Positions 35,930 through 46,956 of a stretch of DNA of 64,000 bases are shown in pieces (position 1 is the first letter of the stretch; each line of letters begins with the position of its first letter). Both the position numbers and the translations under genes were made by a program. Source of the stretch: Clarireedia homoeocarpa (taxonomy: Eukaryota > Ascomycota > Leotiomycetes > Helotiales > Rutstroemiaceae); contig LNKV01000016.1 in the NCBI GenBank assembly GCA_001465935.1, positions 62,001 through 126,000 of the forward strand. Direction: 5' to 3'. Below the pieces are notes generated by a model that saw only the letters and a list, made by a program, of their open reading frames with translations, was not told the DNA's origin and did no database searches.

Positions 35930-36789
35930 GATGATAGGAGACGCGGGAGAGTGCGGGGTAAGAACGGCCCTGAGTTGGAGAGATGCAGTGTAGAAAAATA
36001 AAAGGTAGGAGTACTTGTTATACAATTGACAGGGACGAGTGAGTTAATCCTTGTTTGCATAAGCTGAATGTTCCAGAAGGAAACTGGAGCGGCAGGATTA
36101 TGGTTGTACAATAAATAAATATCTAAGACGCGCGACGCGGTCAATCTGGAAACGCGGGCGGGGGAAGCGAAGACCTTGAGTCTAGCGCGATCTGAAACTT
36201 GAAACATTATCACGTGATTTATGACGTATAGTGTTTACTGATCTCGGAATACCGAATTTGGAACAATTCCCGACATCAACCTCAAGGGTTTGTGGCTTCT
36301 ACCTCTTTCTATGGTTTTTATCAGCTGAGATCGCGTTTATTCGCGCGTTGAAAAAGTGGCTTTTATTCGTACTGGGTTGGTCATGACATCACATGTAAAC
36401 AAAGTCTAAGCTCCAAACTTTGGCTCCACATCAGCGCCATCTACTTTGGTACTCGGGGGAATAAAAGTTAAATTTATTCTGGTAGATTCTATCAACAAGG
36501 GTGCTTCTATCGAATCAGATCGTCAAGATCCTACAATTGTGGAGAATTTTAACAATAATCGGGGTATATGTATTAACCTTTATTTCCCCGGTGAGGNAAT
36601 AAAGGTTAAATTTATTCTGGTAGATTCTATCAACAAGGGTACTTCTATCGAATCAGATCGTCAAGATCCTACAATTATAGAGAATTTTAACAATAATCGG
36701 GGTATATGTATTAACCTTTATTTCCCCGGTGAGGAAGTACATACACGCCGCGCGGTAGAGCTACTAAACCATCGGACACCCAAGAAACC
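35930..36789. promoter_or_regulatory. Divergent promoter region containing an inverted-repeat element
   Basis: This 860-bp gap separates the outward-facing GTPase gene and the 36790 gene. Its right third is occupied by the tandem element at 36460-36735, ending about 55 bp before the next start codon. The rest shows no coding potential. The regulatory role is inferred. Confidence 0.5.
36460..36735. mobile_element. Two tandem copies of a 138-bp inverted-repeat element
   Basis: Copies 36460-36597 and 36598-36735 are nearly identical. Copy 1 has inverted ends: GGGGAATAAAAGTTAA at 36456-36471 against TTAACCTTTATTTCCCC at 36573-36589. Three of the four differences are TpG in copy 1 and TpA in copy 2 (36503/36641, 36539/36677, 36541/36679), a RIP-type change. 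One undetermined base (N, 36597) lies at the junction, so copy number may be an assembly estimate. The frame is open through both copies because 138 is a multiple of three. Confidence 0.8.
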
Positions 36790-38143
36790 ATGCCGCCAAA
36801 AAGGAAGGCTTCTGCCCGGACGGCGGCTAAAACGTCTACTAGATCCTCTCCACGATTAGGCGGGAAAGAAAATGCTACTGCCGCTGATTCCAAGACTCAA
36901 GGCGTCAAGTTTTCGAATCCGGACACTGTGAGTATATGATCCTGGATTTCAGCAAAAAAACCGCTGATGTTGCGTGCCCTGCAAGCTTTCCGAAAAGCCC
37001 GATTATATAGTTCTTACTTGGCCGAAAGACCATGAGACTGATACAGAGGATAAAGACCGTGATGTCCCCGAAAATTTTTCTAAAGATCAACCCTTAGGTG
37101 AGAAATGGACTCATCGAGTGTCTGACCTGGGATACCCCATGTCCAGGGACGGCCTCACAATTAGACTCAAGTTACAGGAGGAGCAGGAAAAAAAGAGATC
37201 AAGACTTGAAAGGCATGCATATTTACAACGACTGGAATGGGTGGAGCTTTAACGAAATCTTGATCAACATAGAATGTCATTATAAGTGCCTGCACATGTG
37301 ATGTCCTGCTAAACCCGTCCTTATAGTTGAAAGACTTCAACCGCGATATCTACAAGAAGACATTGAGTCCGTACAAGAAATGGACCTATATCGAAGGCAT
37401 TGCGGCGTTTCTTAAATCCACCAGTCTGGATGAATGGATGAGTTAGTTTTGGAATAAATCTGTTTCCAAAAGGTCGTGCTAACAACTCTGGCAGTGAATG
37501 ACGACAGTGACACTATCCGAGCTATCATGAACATGTTTGGTACTATGATTTTAACATCTTTCGAGATGCTTGCTGAACATGGTCTCTTCACACCTGATTC
37601 TAGAATCAAAAATATTGCTATCATTTCATTGCTTTGGCTCGAATTCATAGACCAAAACGGCGAAGATCTCGACATAAGCTGGGCATGTGAAGTCGTACGA
37701 TTATGTGACGAGGCTGGCTTTGATCTGACGGAAAGCCTGAGGGGTCAAATTGATCTCGACAAAGAGAAATTCGAAACTTGGAGAAAAGAGTATGGAGAAA
37801 AGAAAAAATGCCAGGAGGCAGAAGATGGAGACGGGTACAAATACTGGGCCGGAAAGACGAAGTGGAAGCCACAAGATGATTGGAAGGATGACGTACGACA
37901 GTGGTATAGATGGGATTGGAAGGTCGAGGTAAGCACTTCAATAGCTTCAGTGTTCACCGAAGAGTATCACTTACGCCTGCTATGTAGTACAACGAGTTTA
38001 AGAAGGACAATCCTGGTGGGAGTCATTACGATCTTACAAAGATGTCTAGGGCGGAGAGGGACATGTATACATTCGGCACCGCAGCTAATGACGCCAGATT
38101 TGCTGCCATGATGGACTCAGACTTGGACTCGGATGATGATTAG
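36790..38143 (+). pseudogene. Conserved-looking fungal gene with a one-base frameshift (about 374 aa if intact)
   Basis: Segments 36790-36927, 36986-37275, 37334-37441, 37495-37928 and 37988-38143 give 375 codons only if one A is removed from the A7 run at 37188-37194. As written, the second exon hits a stop at 37250. After the run, the other frame reads KGMHIYNDWNGWSFNEILIN, which looks like real protein. The N-terminus MPPKRKASARTAAK is a likely nuclear signal, followed by GGKENA (a KEN-box form). The body is helical and acidic, ending in DSDLDSDDD. I do not recognise the family. The intron 37276-37333 (GTCATT donor) is the weakest junction. This may be a real lesion or a homopolymer sequencing error. 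Confidence 0.65.
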
Positions 38144-39523
38144 GAATTCCGCCGATCTTCCATAGAGTGTGCTTATAGATTTCTTTTTGTTGCAGATGCC
38201 ACACCACTGCACTTCGTATTCTGTATTAACATAGTAACATGAATTTAATTAATATTCTTGGAAGCCGGCCACATGATTACCGCGACAGCTCCTTGATCAA
38301 AGATGTGAGCACAAGCGTCTGATAGTAACCCCATGGGATCTAAGCCGTATTGGAGTGCATCACCAACTGGTACAATCACACCCTCACAGCTCTTAATTCG
38401 GATAGGCTGTCCAGCCAGCGTATGATCGCTGACCTCAAACTGGGGCTTGCTTCTATGCCCAGCCAGAGAAGGCCCTCTCACATCACATTCCTGCGCGGGG
38501 TACGAGGTGCGGCATTTGTATGCGCAGTGGGAAGTTGGCAATCTTCAGCTTGAGACTCAGCATTAAGCCGTGATCGTATAAGAAAGGATATATCAATGTG
38601 TTCCGGTCCATACGTAAATTTGTTGATTCAGGAATGGACTACGTCTATTGGCCAATAGACTGGATATATGACTGGACTAGTCTTTTGGCCAATGGACGTA
38701 CTCGACGTGTAAATAGGAGGCTATTCATAAATAAACTTAATTCATTCGTTAATGCCCCAAAGTGGCACAGATGTATATGTAGTCCTAATAGTTACTAATC
38801 CTTATTTCTCCTATAATATACTACTTGGCTAGTATTATGATCATTATGACCTCGCCGGCGCTCCTCTAGGTTATCGATAACTTCCCCAGGGAGATCAAAA
38901 ATGAGTTTATGGATATGATCCAAGATGAGAAATACGAATACAAAGAACAAATACTCAGTTTGCTGTAATACCGATAAGGATTATAACTGTGGATAGCTAG
39001 ATAGTATAGGATTACGTACTGAGAAGGTACTGATATCGAAGGAGAATAGCGACAGTGAGGTCGTTGAGGGATCCAGGAAAAGCAAACGGCAGCGAGCTAA
39101 TACTACAGGGCAGATACAGGATAAATAGTATTTGTTTATAGACTAGGTTGATTTATAAATAGACTAGTTGAGATGTAAATAAAAAGTGTGTTTATATATA
39201 AATATAGTCTATTCATGAATAGCCTTATATTGGATCGCCGACTACGTCCATTCATGAATCTCATATATCTACGTATGAACTGGAACAAATGTAAGTTATT
39301 CTAACTCTGCCTACTATCGGAATTCTATTCTAAGCATCTATTACGTCCCAAACTGACTCCACTGTAACTCAAATGTGTAAAAACTCCATTCTACCTTCAC
39401 TCCAAATCATACTACCCATCCATCTACCCATCTACCCATCCATTCATTAATCTATAATCAAGCACCCCCACCCCCCAAACCCCAATTCCACCATATAACC
39501 CACTATCACTCTCAACCCACCTT
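38144..39523. other. Intergenic region with a decayed transposon
   Basis: Half of this stretch is the inverted-repeat element at 38600-39286. A 98-codon minus-strand open frame (38245-38541) has four Cys residues and moderate complexity but no identifiable start context or motif. The right end is C-rich and holds the 3' UTR of the dehydrogenase gene. Confidence 0.5.
38600..39286. mobile_element. Decayed 690-bp element with about 50-bp terminal inverted repeats
   Basis: The left end (GTTCCGGTCCATACGTA...) and the reverse complement of the right end (GTTCCAGTTCATACGTA...) match imperfectly over about 50 bp, both continuing into GATTCA-GGAATGGAC-like sequence. AATGT occurs just outside the left end and one base beyond the right end, a possible duplication remnant. 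The interior is AT-rich with no usable open frame. Superfamily is undetermined. Confidence 0.7.
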
Positions 39524-41636
39524 TCACCACTCACCAAATTCACTCTTCCTACCCACCCCCACAACCCTGACTTCCACCCCCATCTCCCTTCCAATCTCCT
39601 CCATAGTCACCCTATCCACTATCCCCCTCCCATCAAAAATCCACCTCGGCGCATTCATACCCTTCACAATCCTCCTCCAATCAATTCTTTCTTCAACTTT
39701 CCCTTTCTTCTTATCCGCATCCTCCCTTTCTTTAATACACTTCTCACAACCTTCCTCGCATTCCGGCTCCAGATATAACCTTCCTAATGGATCCTCGTGG
39801 TCATGCCCAGTTCCTGGTAATGAGGCCAAGTTTTTACTTAGCTGTAACAACTCCGTCTCTGTCGGGTATATACCGATAAAAGTTCTTGGCTGCTTTACCT
39901 TTCTCTTATTCTCTTCTCCAGAATCTACCGGATCTTCCAACTCCCTACAAATAAGCAACGCATCTGCCCCCTCACAAGCAGCATACAAACAATTCTCCAC
40001 ACTCACCCACTCAAACTCCTTAATCTCCTCCCTCAGCACCTTCCCATCACACCCCTCATCCCAAACAACCGCTTCTCTTGGCCTCTCTCTCGCCAGCCTC
40101 TCCAAAACCCCCTTCGCCAAACTCTCCCTCACATCCCCTGTCCCCCTCTTAAAAGCATACCCCAAAACCGCCACCTTCTTCCCCCTCAACCCACCCATTC
40201 CCATGCCACCACCTATACACTCCATAACCCTCTTCACCCACCTCTTCCCCACCCACTCATTAACTCCCAACGCCGCCTCCCAATACTGCGCCACCTCACT
40301 CAAACCCAGCCCTTCCGCCAAATACACCAAACTCCTAACATCTTTCTTAAAACAACTCCCCCCAAAACCAATCCCCGCTTTCAGATACTTATCCCCAATC
40401 CGCGTGTCTGCGCCTACGGCTGCAGACACAGATGAGATTTCGGCATTGATATGCTCAGCTATGCAGGCGATGCTGTTGATGGAGGAGATGCGTTGGGCGA
40501 GCATGGCGTTGGAGACGAGTTTGCTGAGCTCGGACGAGGCGAGGGAGGTGTGAATTATTTTGGAGGGGGGGAGGAAGTGGTAGATGGAGGTGAGGTGGTG
40601 GCTTGCGAGGGCTGTGGTGGAGTATGTGTGCGTAGGGGTACGGGAGGAGCCGATTAGTACGCGGTCGGGATATAGGAGGTTGTGAACGGCGGTTCCGGCG
40701 GAGAGGAATTCAGGGTTGGAGAGGATAGGGAAAGTGTCGTTTGGGCGGTGGATTTTGAGCTTTTGAATATGTTAGTATTGTTATTTGGCAGTACAAATAA
40801 CATGAAAATGCGAAGCATTGGAAAAGAAAGATATGGGTTGATGTATACCGTGTTTGTAATGAAATCGCTTGTGCGGCAAGGAACGGTGCTTTTCTCTACC
40901 ACAATCGTCCCGTTTCTTGCATATTTCGCAATATCTCGAACAACAGATTCTACAGCCGTCATATCCGTGGCTTTACCTGCTCCAATGCCGTACTCCTTGG
41001 TGGGCGTATTGACTGCAATTATTATCATATCTGCTTCACTCATGCATCTTTCCACGTTGTTTGAGAAAAAGAGATTAGGTGAACGAGCAGGTATGTAGAT
41101 TTCCTCTTGCCACTCCATAGAGACCTTACCCTTGTTGTTGAAGCTACATGGTAGTGTGAAGCCTCTTGTTCCATCGCGGCAGATGCGGATTATCTCTGGT
41201 AGACCAGGCTCGTGGATGGGGAGGTGCTTGGAGTTCCATTGTTGGATTCGAAGGGGATCTTTGTCGACGACGGAAAATGATGTTTGTGGATTATTTAGTG
41301 CCATGATAGCTGCTGTTGGTCCTCCTGTGATGTTTCGATAAGTATGTAGGGTATGGTGCGTTGGTATGAAGAGGGCGTAGACGTACCAACATAACCTGCA
41401 CCAATGCAACAAACGTTCTTCATTGCACTGTGTGCAGATGAGTTCATGATCGTTGCTGCGTCATTATTCTCAACACTGATTTCATCATCCAGAATCAAGT
41501 TCCCTAGTACAGGACTAAACGTGAGACTCCCATCTGGTGTTGTGGGTGCTGTTGAGAGCTCCTGCGAGCCATCATCTATGTTCGAAGGTAATTCGAAGTG
41601 GTTATACATTTTCTCATATGCGAAGAGACCTGCCAT
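39524..41636 (-). CDS. UDP-glucose 6-dehydrogenase
   Basis: The enzyme oxidises UDP-glucose to UDP-glucuronate with NAD+, supplying nucleotide sugars for polysaccharide synthesis in the cytosol. Exons 41636-41387, 41324-40849 and 40759-39524 give 653 aa. The Rossmann motif CIGAGYVGGPTAAIMA spans intron 1. Further landmarks are VDKDPLRIQQWN, AVNTPTKEYG, EKSTVPCRTSDFI, ILSNPEFLSAGTA (exon 3), NAMLAQRISSINSIACIAEH and the catalytic Cys in GIGFGGSCFKKD (about residue 378). About 70 residues precede the domain; an internal Met at MKNVCCIGAG is an alternative start. It is longer than animal enzymes because of this extension and a charged insert near ECEEGCEKCIKERED. Confidence 0.95.
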
Positions 41637-42829
41637 ATGTGAAGATACTTTGATGGTTCAATGAAAATGAGTGAACTTCTGTTTCTCAAAGGTATCGTAT
41701 GTTTGAGGGGGTAGTGCCAGTCCTAGGCTCGACGATGAGATGTTACGTTTCAGTAGCAGACAAATATGAAAGAAGTTCCTTGAGCGTGGGAGAATAGAGA
41801 AAAATCAATCTTGATAACCTCAAATGAAGCAAAGATGCACGAATACAGGAAAGAAAAGGCAAGACCGGATTACAAAAACAGAAGGCGCATCCCATTTCTA
41901 CCTTCCACGAGCTTTTGCCATTCCTTGATTAAATTGACTGTAACGCTACAAGCACCCACAGAAGCTACCGCCAATGACTTCATGTCGTGATCACGACTAA
42001 ATCAAAGATCACAAGGAGACATATGATCTTATCGTGAATAGAGGCAAAGAGCCATAAGAGCCAGCAACTATACGTACGTTGTTGAGATCTATAGTTCATG
42101 TCATATTCTCCACTTCGGAATTCCTCGCAGCTGGCTGCTATCTTTCTCTATCGCATCTAGGCCGGCCACATATGTAGCTACGTGTGCACGACTCAGGTGT
42201 GACTATGTACACGACTCAGGTGCGAATCGGTACAAGCCGTCACATCACCCCCTCCTTCAAAAAAACTCGTCCTTGAGCGTCAAAAAGAGTGGCTTAAGGC
42301 TAATAAAAGTAAATAAAAGAAAGTAAAGTGAAGAAACTCCAATCTAAACTACTCTTCAGCCGGTTCTTCAGTCTCAACTACGTTCAGGTCCATTGGATCC
42401 GAAGCTTGTGGGCGTTGGTTCGACTGACTCAGGTGCGAATCGGCACGAGTCGTCACACTACTGCCATGTCCAATTTGTATAATATTCTTTCAGATTTCGA
42501 TTCAGTATAATTGATTCAACAATTCTAAAGCTTCTTTTTATCTCAATTAAACAATTTTTAGTCAAAATCACAATCTTTAAGTTGAAATAAGTATTCCAGA
42601 TTCTATCCGAATTCTATCCAAATTTATCAAAGGTTTCAAATTCCTTGAATTTAAATTATATTCCTCTTCTTGGCGTTCTAATAGTGTACACAGCCGTTTA
42701 TACGCACTACGCTCCGTCCGTTTTATGACCCCTCAAACGCACTGCTGTACGTTTGGGAATACCCTCAAACTACGCTAGTTTACACGGTTTACACTACTGA
42801 CAACACTGACTGAACCAACAACACCATTG
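41637..42829. other. Intergenic region with LTR debris
   Basis: The left half is presumed promoter of the dehydrogenase gene. The LTR fragment lies at about 42170-42457. The remainder up to the glycosyltransferase pseudogene is AT-rich and has no recognisable feature. Confidence 0.5.
42213..42457 (-). mobile_element. Ty3/gypsy-type LTR retrotransposon remnant
   Basis: Read on the minus strand, a purine-rich tract GAAGGAGGGGGTGA (42258-42245) is followed at once by TGTGACGGCTTG (from 42244), the layout of a polypurine tract and 3' LTR start. A near-identical 32-bp sequence starting TGTGACGACTCG begins at 42457, in the same orientation. Just before the purine tract the frame reads LTLKDEFF then stop, resembling a polyprotein end. 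Only fragments remain, so the element is dead. LTR outer limits cannot be set here. Confidence 0.7.
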
Positions 42830-44210
42830 ATGTTCCCCAAGACTCTCAAAGGCAAGCATATTCTTCTTGCTACAGAGTCTTTCGGACCCGTTAATGGAGT
42901 GAGTCGAACAACCTTGAATCTCGTTGACTACCTACGTCGAAACGGGGCGTCAGTCGCAGTTGTTGCACCACACAACTCAACTGGAGCCGCCCCAATCGCT
43001 TCAAGTCAGACATGCACTAGCGACCAAATCGAGCTCAGATTAAAAGGTTACCCACTACCATACAACCCAGAACTATCTGTAGTGTATCCTGTGCGACTAT
43101 CTCGGCTGTATGCTAAGACATTCGGATCGAAACCAGATCTGATATAGCTTGCCAGTCCTGCGTCGTTGGGCTTCCAGATATTGCTTCAACTGAGACAGCA
43201 ACAGAAATCAGCACAGGTACCAGTCTTGTTGACCTTTCAGACCGATGTGTCAGGATATTGTGAGATTCTATTTCCAAAGCCCCTAGACAAATGGGCAGTA
43301 TGGGTATGTGGTAGCGTCCAAGGGTATCTATTCAGGTGGGAAGGCGTAAAGACAGTCTTCTGTCCGAGTGGATTTGTGAAGAGATATCTCGAGAAAACGG
43401 GCGTGCAGACGGAGAAGATGGTCAAATTAAGGGGAGGGGAGACGGAAAAATGTTCCACCCCTCAAAACGGCTGGCGAGACTTAGAATGGAATGGGCCCCT
43501 AAGGGTGAACTGATTATGATTTGTGTCGCAAGATTAGCACCCGAAAAGGGGTTTGAATTCTTGAGTAAAGTCGTGAACGAACTGGACGAAAGAGATTTTC
43601 ACTTCAAGCTGGTGATTGTGGGTGGGAATCAAAGTTCAAAGGTGGAACAGGAAATAAGAAATCTTTTCAGTAACCTAGAGGCAAAAGGAAAAGTTTGCTT
43701 TACAGGAATGCTGAGAGGAAAAGCACTTGCTGAAGCTTATGCTTCTGCAGACTTATTTCTGCATTGCTCAATCACAGAGACTTTTGGCTTGGTTGTATTA
43801 GAGTCAATGGCAAGCGGAGTTCCTGTAATTGCTCGAGATGAGGGCGGGTAAGATTATCACACCAATTACATGGCAATATGCTTACGTCCACTAGACCTTC
43901 AGAGATTGTTGCAGACCAAAGATCGGGCTACCTAGTACCGCCGGCTGACCTTGGAGGTTTTGTTCAAAGAGTACTTAGGTTGGGCAATGATGACCAACTA
44001 AGGTCTGATATGAGTCTGGAATGCCGACGAATGGCTGAAGAAGCCACTTGGGATAGTATAGGTAACCGCGTGGCATGGAAGATGGCCAAGACTTTAGAGT
44101 CTGCCAAGTCGAACATGGTGAAGCAGCCCAGTATTGGAGCTCCCTTGAATCGTTGGAAACACTCTGAAGCGCCTACTGAGCCTTATGCTTCTTGTCAATT
44201 CATCATTTAA
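42830..44210 (+). pseudogene. GT4-family glycosyltransferase pseudogene (mannosyl-/sulfoquinovosyltransferase-like)
   Basis: The intact form would be about 444 aa from the ATG at 42830, with one 47-nt intron at 43848-43894. GT4 landmarks remain: ESFGPVNGVSRTTLNLVDYL, LLTFQTDVSGYCEIL, ICVARLAPEKGFEFL and the E-x7-E active-site stretch ETFGLVVLESMASGVPVIA. Two lesions break it. A TAG at 43145-43147 replaces the expected Tyr in DLI-x-LASPASLG. A one-base loss in the purine tract at 43429-43440 shifts the frame before GRGDGKMFHPSKRLA. Neither sits at a plausible splice site. Related enzymes transfer sugars from nucleotide donors to lipids or glycans; the acceptor here is unknown. Decay looks recent because the remaining motifs are well kept. 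Confidence 0.85.
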
Positions 44211-46956
44211 GCAGTTATGACGCCAAAGTTCAACCCGTAAGCTTGATCAGATACACGAGTAGGAATGTTTTCATCGCCCACTTCTAGCACAGACTCAAAG
44301 CTCTTCTCGCACGATGATGCTGCAACCCGTAAGCAGGTCTTGGGCGCAGCGAACTCATTGCTTCGGTCGCTTGTTGGGGCCATCAAGTACCAGCGCATAT
44401 AGCACGGCCAGATAATAATTTGCTGATGTAATCATCCGAGGCGGATAATTTTGCAACCAACTTTGGCTGATTGTAGAATGAGACAACTTCGCAAGATCGT
44501 GGTGAGGATAATGCTATCTAAGCCTCACGCGGGAGAAATACGCGGTAAGCAGGCTTCTAACCAATAACCGAAAATGTGCAACGCTTGCGATCGGCGCTTA
44601 AGTATCTTACCAAGCTCGCGCGAAAGGATCAAAAGTTACATCACGAGCACCATTCCAAGCGGAGAATGAACTGATGTCGCCCAGAAAGAATGAAGTGATA
44701 GGGAGCAAGATCTCGTACTCATCCCAAATAAATCATGTGTGTGCCCCTCTCGTGTGCTAAATCCAACGTCTGAGGCATCTATGTGTCTTGTGTTGTTCTG
44801 CTCAAAACATGGCCCAGTGTCAGACCGCACTGGAGGCCAGAAATAATAAGTGACGGGAATGACTTCAATGGTGGTTAATGGTATGGTATATACCCATGAG
44901 CTTGAGTTGGTCGCTGGGGCTCCCAACTCGCTCAGGAAATACTCCAAAAAAGTTCCAAAGCACAATATATTCGTTGAGGCGGCAATCCCAAAATCACTTC
45001 TAATGTAGTAGTGCATATATGCACTTATAGAACTGTGCTGTAAAGAGGAGATGCTGGTGAAATGTGCGAGGTCATTGATGAACGTAATTATGGATAAATA
45101 TCGGATGTTGCATCATTAGTCTCCTGTAGATTCTTCCCTTATCCTGGAAACATTCGGATGTTGGTCCCAAGGGATTAGGGAAGAGGCGGCATCTCTCGAA
45201 TCCATAAGTAGATGTGATGCTATACCGGTAACCGGCAAGCGAAGGATATGCCGACACGATTGGCGCTCAAATACGGGTGTAATTGTACGCTACGTTGTAG
45301 GGCGCTTAGCAGCTGCGGATGGCAAGGATTGATTGGCTAGATTAGATTTCAATATTCCTCAACGCTGTTGATTCTCATCCAATACTACGTGATGGCGCAG
45401 CCTCACGTGCATAAGTGTGTTCAAGGGCTGAAGAAATCAAGAAGGGACGCTATCGTACGATTGGATATGGATGTGGTGTGCGCATGGGTAAATAACTATA
45501 GAATTAACATTGGAGAAGTGCAAGAGCCAATAGATACTGTCCTTGAGAAGACCACAATAAAGACCCAAATGCGGCGACGAGGTCGTCATGGTTTCGGTTG
45601 GTAGATAATGAATAGCAAACTCGTAAAATTTCCCCTGTTTTGACGTTTTGACTTGGAGAGCGACAGTTTTGATAGAAGAGTCAATTGGCAGCGGGGTTGA
45701 AGAACGACGCTATACCAAATATGGCAACTATACGCTGTGACGAATATGGTTAGTTCATCCAGGCTAAAGCAGCGCATTTGGCCGATGCACATCAGCCAAT
45801 GAATGGTGGCCGGAACTATTACAGCCGCCGCTAGGACTCCATGCCAAGATTGATTAGGGTGTGATGTGAGACTCGGGAAGCTTCACATCTTTTTCTCAGA
45901 CTGTGCCAAACCACATTACGTATCAAAATGTCAACCAAACCGTTCGCAAACGTCAAAACCTCCTCAATACACAATTCACAACATGACGGAAAATGACTGT
46001 TGACTGACAATTCCATGGATTCTCTGTGTATTATGTCGTACTGTGTGCACGAGTCCTCCAAATATGTAGTGGGAGAGGCCGGTTTATCGTGGGCCAGGAA
46101 GGGCAGCTATTTGCATACCCGTGATTATCCTACCCATGACTTGTCTTTTGAGTGGCCATGTGATGGTAACGTCTAGCCATTGACAAGCCACCCCATGGCT
46201 TCCACTAATCTGGCAGGCCATGGCTACCTAGCGTCGATCTCATTCAACGAGCTGTCTTCCAATCATAGCACCCCATCAAGAAAGCTTGGCTAATAACCAA
46301 AATGCTATCATACGAAGGTCTTGGGTGTCTCAAAAGTGCGATGGCCTCCAGACTCTCAGACGTTTTGTACATGGCTGGCCCCCCTTCAAACCGTGAATGA
46401 CAAGACATCTAGTCAGAGAGAGGATCTGGCAACGGTTACGCCCTCACCCAAAGTCAGCCACAATACATCAAGTCCGACAGAATTTGTATGAAGTCTACAC
46501 CTACTTGAGCTCCCTTGTATCGAAAGTCACCTCATTACCAACGCTACACTGTTTTTGCCCCCGGATACTTACGACTTTTTGATACCAAACTCACGCGTTT
46601 TCGTCATCCCCCTCGAGCCTTCTCCCTCATATCGGTTACTTCAGTACAATCCTACTTCTCTTCCTGAACATGATCCTTCGTTGTCGTTAATAGTATTTAT
46701 CTTCGACTGGATCTTGGACAGGAAAACCAAACATCATCACCTGCCATTCACCCATTTCGATTCACGGGCTGGCCCATTCCCTCTTTATACATTCTCTTCA
46801 TCGACAACTATTTCGACCTCACCGTATAACGGAAGAGGCAGTCTACATTCATTTACACCGCCGGACGGATCATTCAGATTAACCTTTACTAATCTTCGAA
46901 CTATACTTTTACTTTTACTCCTTCGTCAATATTCAAGATCGTCAACAATTCACACC
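44211..46956. other. Gene-poor region of 2.7 kb
   Basis: No gene is supported. Open frames are short and motif-free. The last 400 bases, pyrimidine- and AC-rich, look like the leader of the 46957 gene; the open frame extends upstream of that ATG but its sequence is low-complexity and lacks a credible start. Confidence 0.5.

Noticed and set aside
36446..36859. Open frame reading through both tandem elements into the 36790 gene region
   Set aside because: Openness follows from a 138-bp unit that is a multiple of three; it leaves the frame of the real gene start and has no start context.
37276..37326. Alternative acceptor at 37326 for the frameshifted gene
   Set aside because: It would need a phase-0 donor, none exists upstream, and the coding total is then not divisible by three.
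43140..43165. In-frame TAG in the glycosyltransferase explained as an intron
   Set aside because: Flanking residues match the family continuously on both sides and no GT-AG pair removes the stop in frame.
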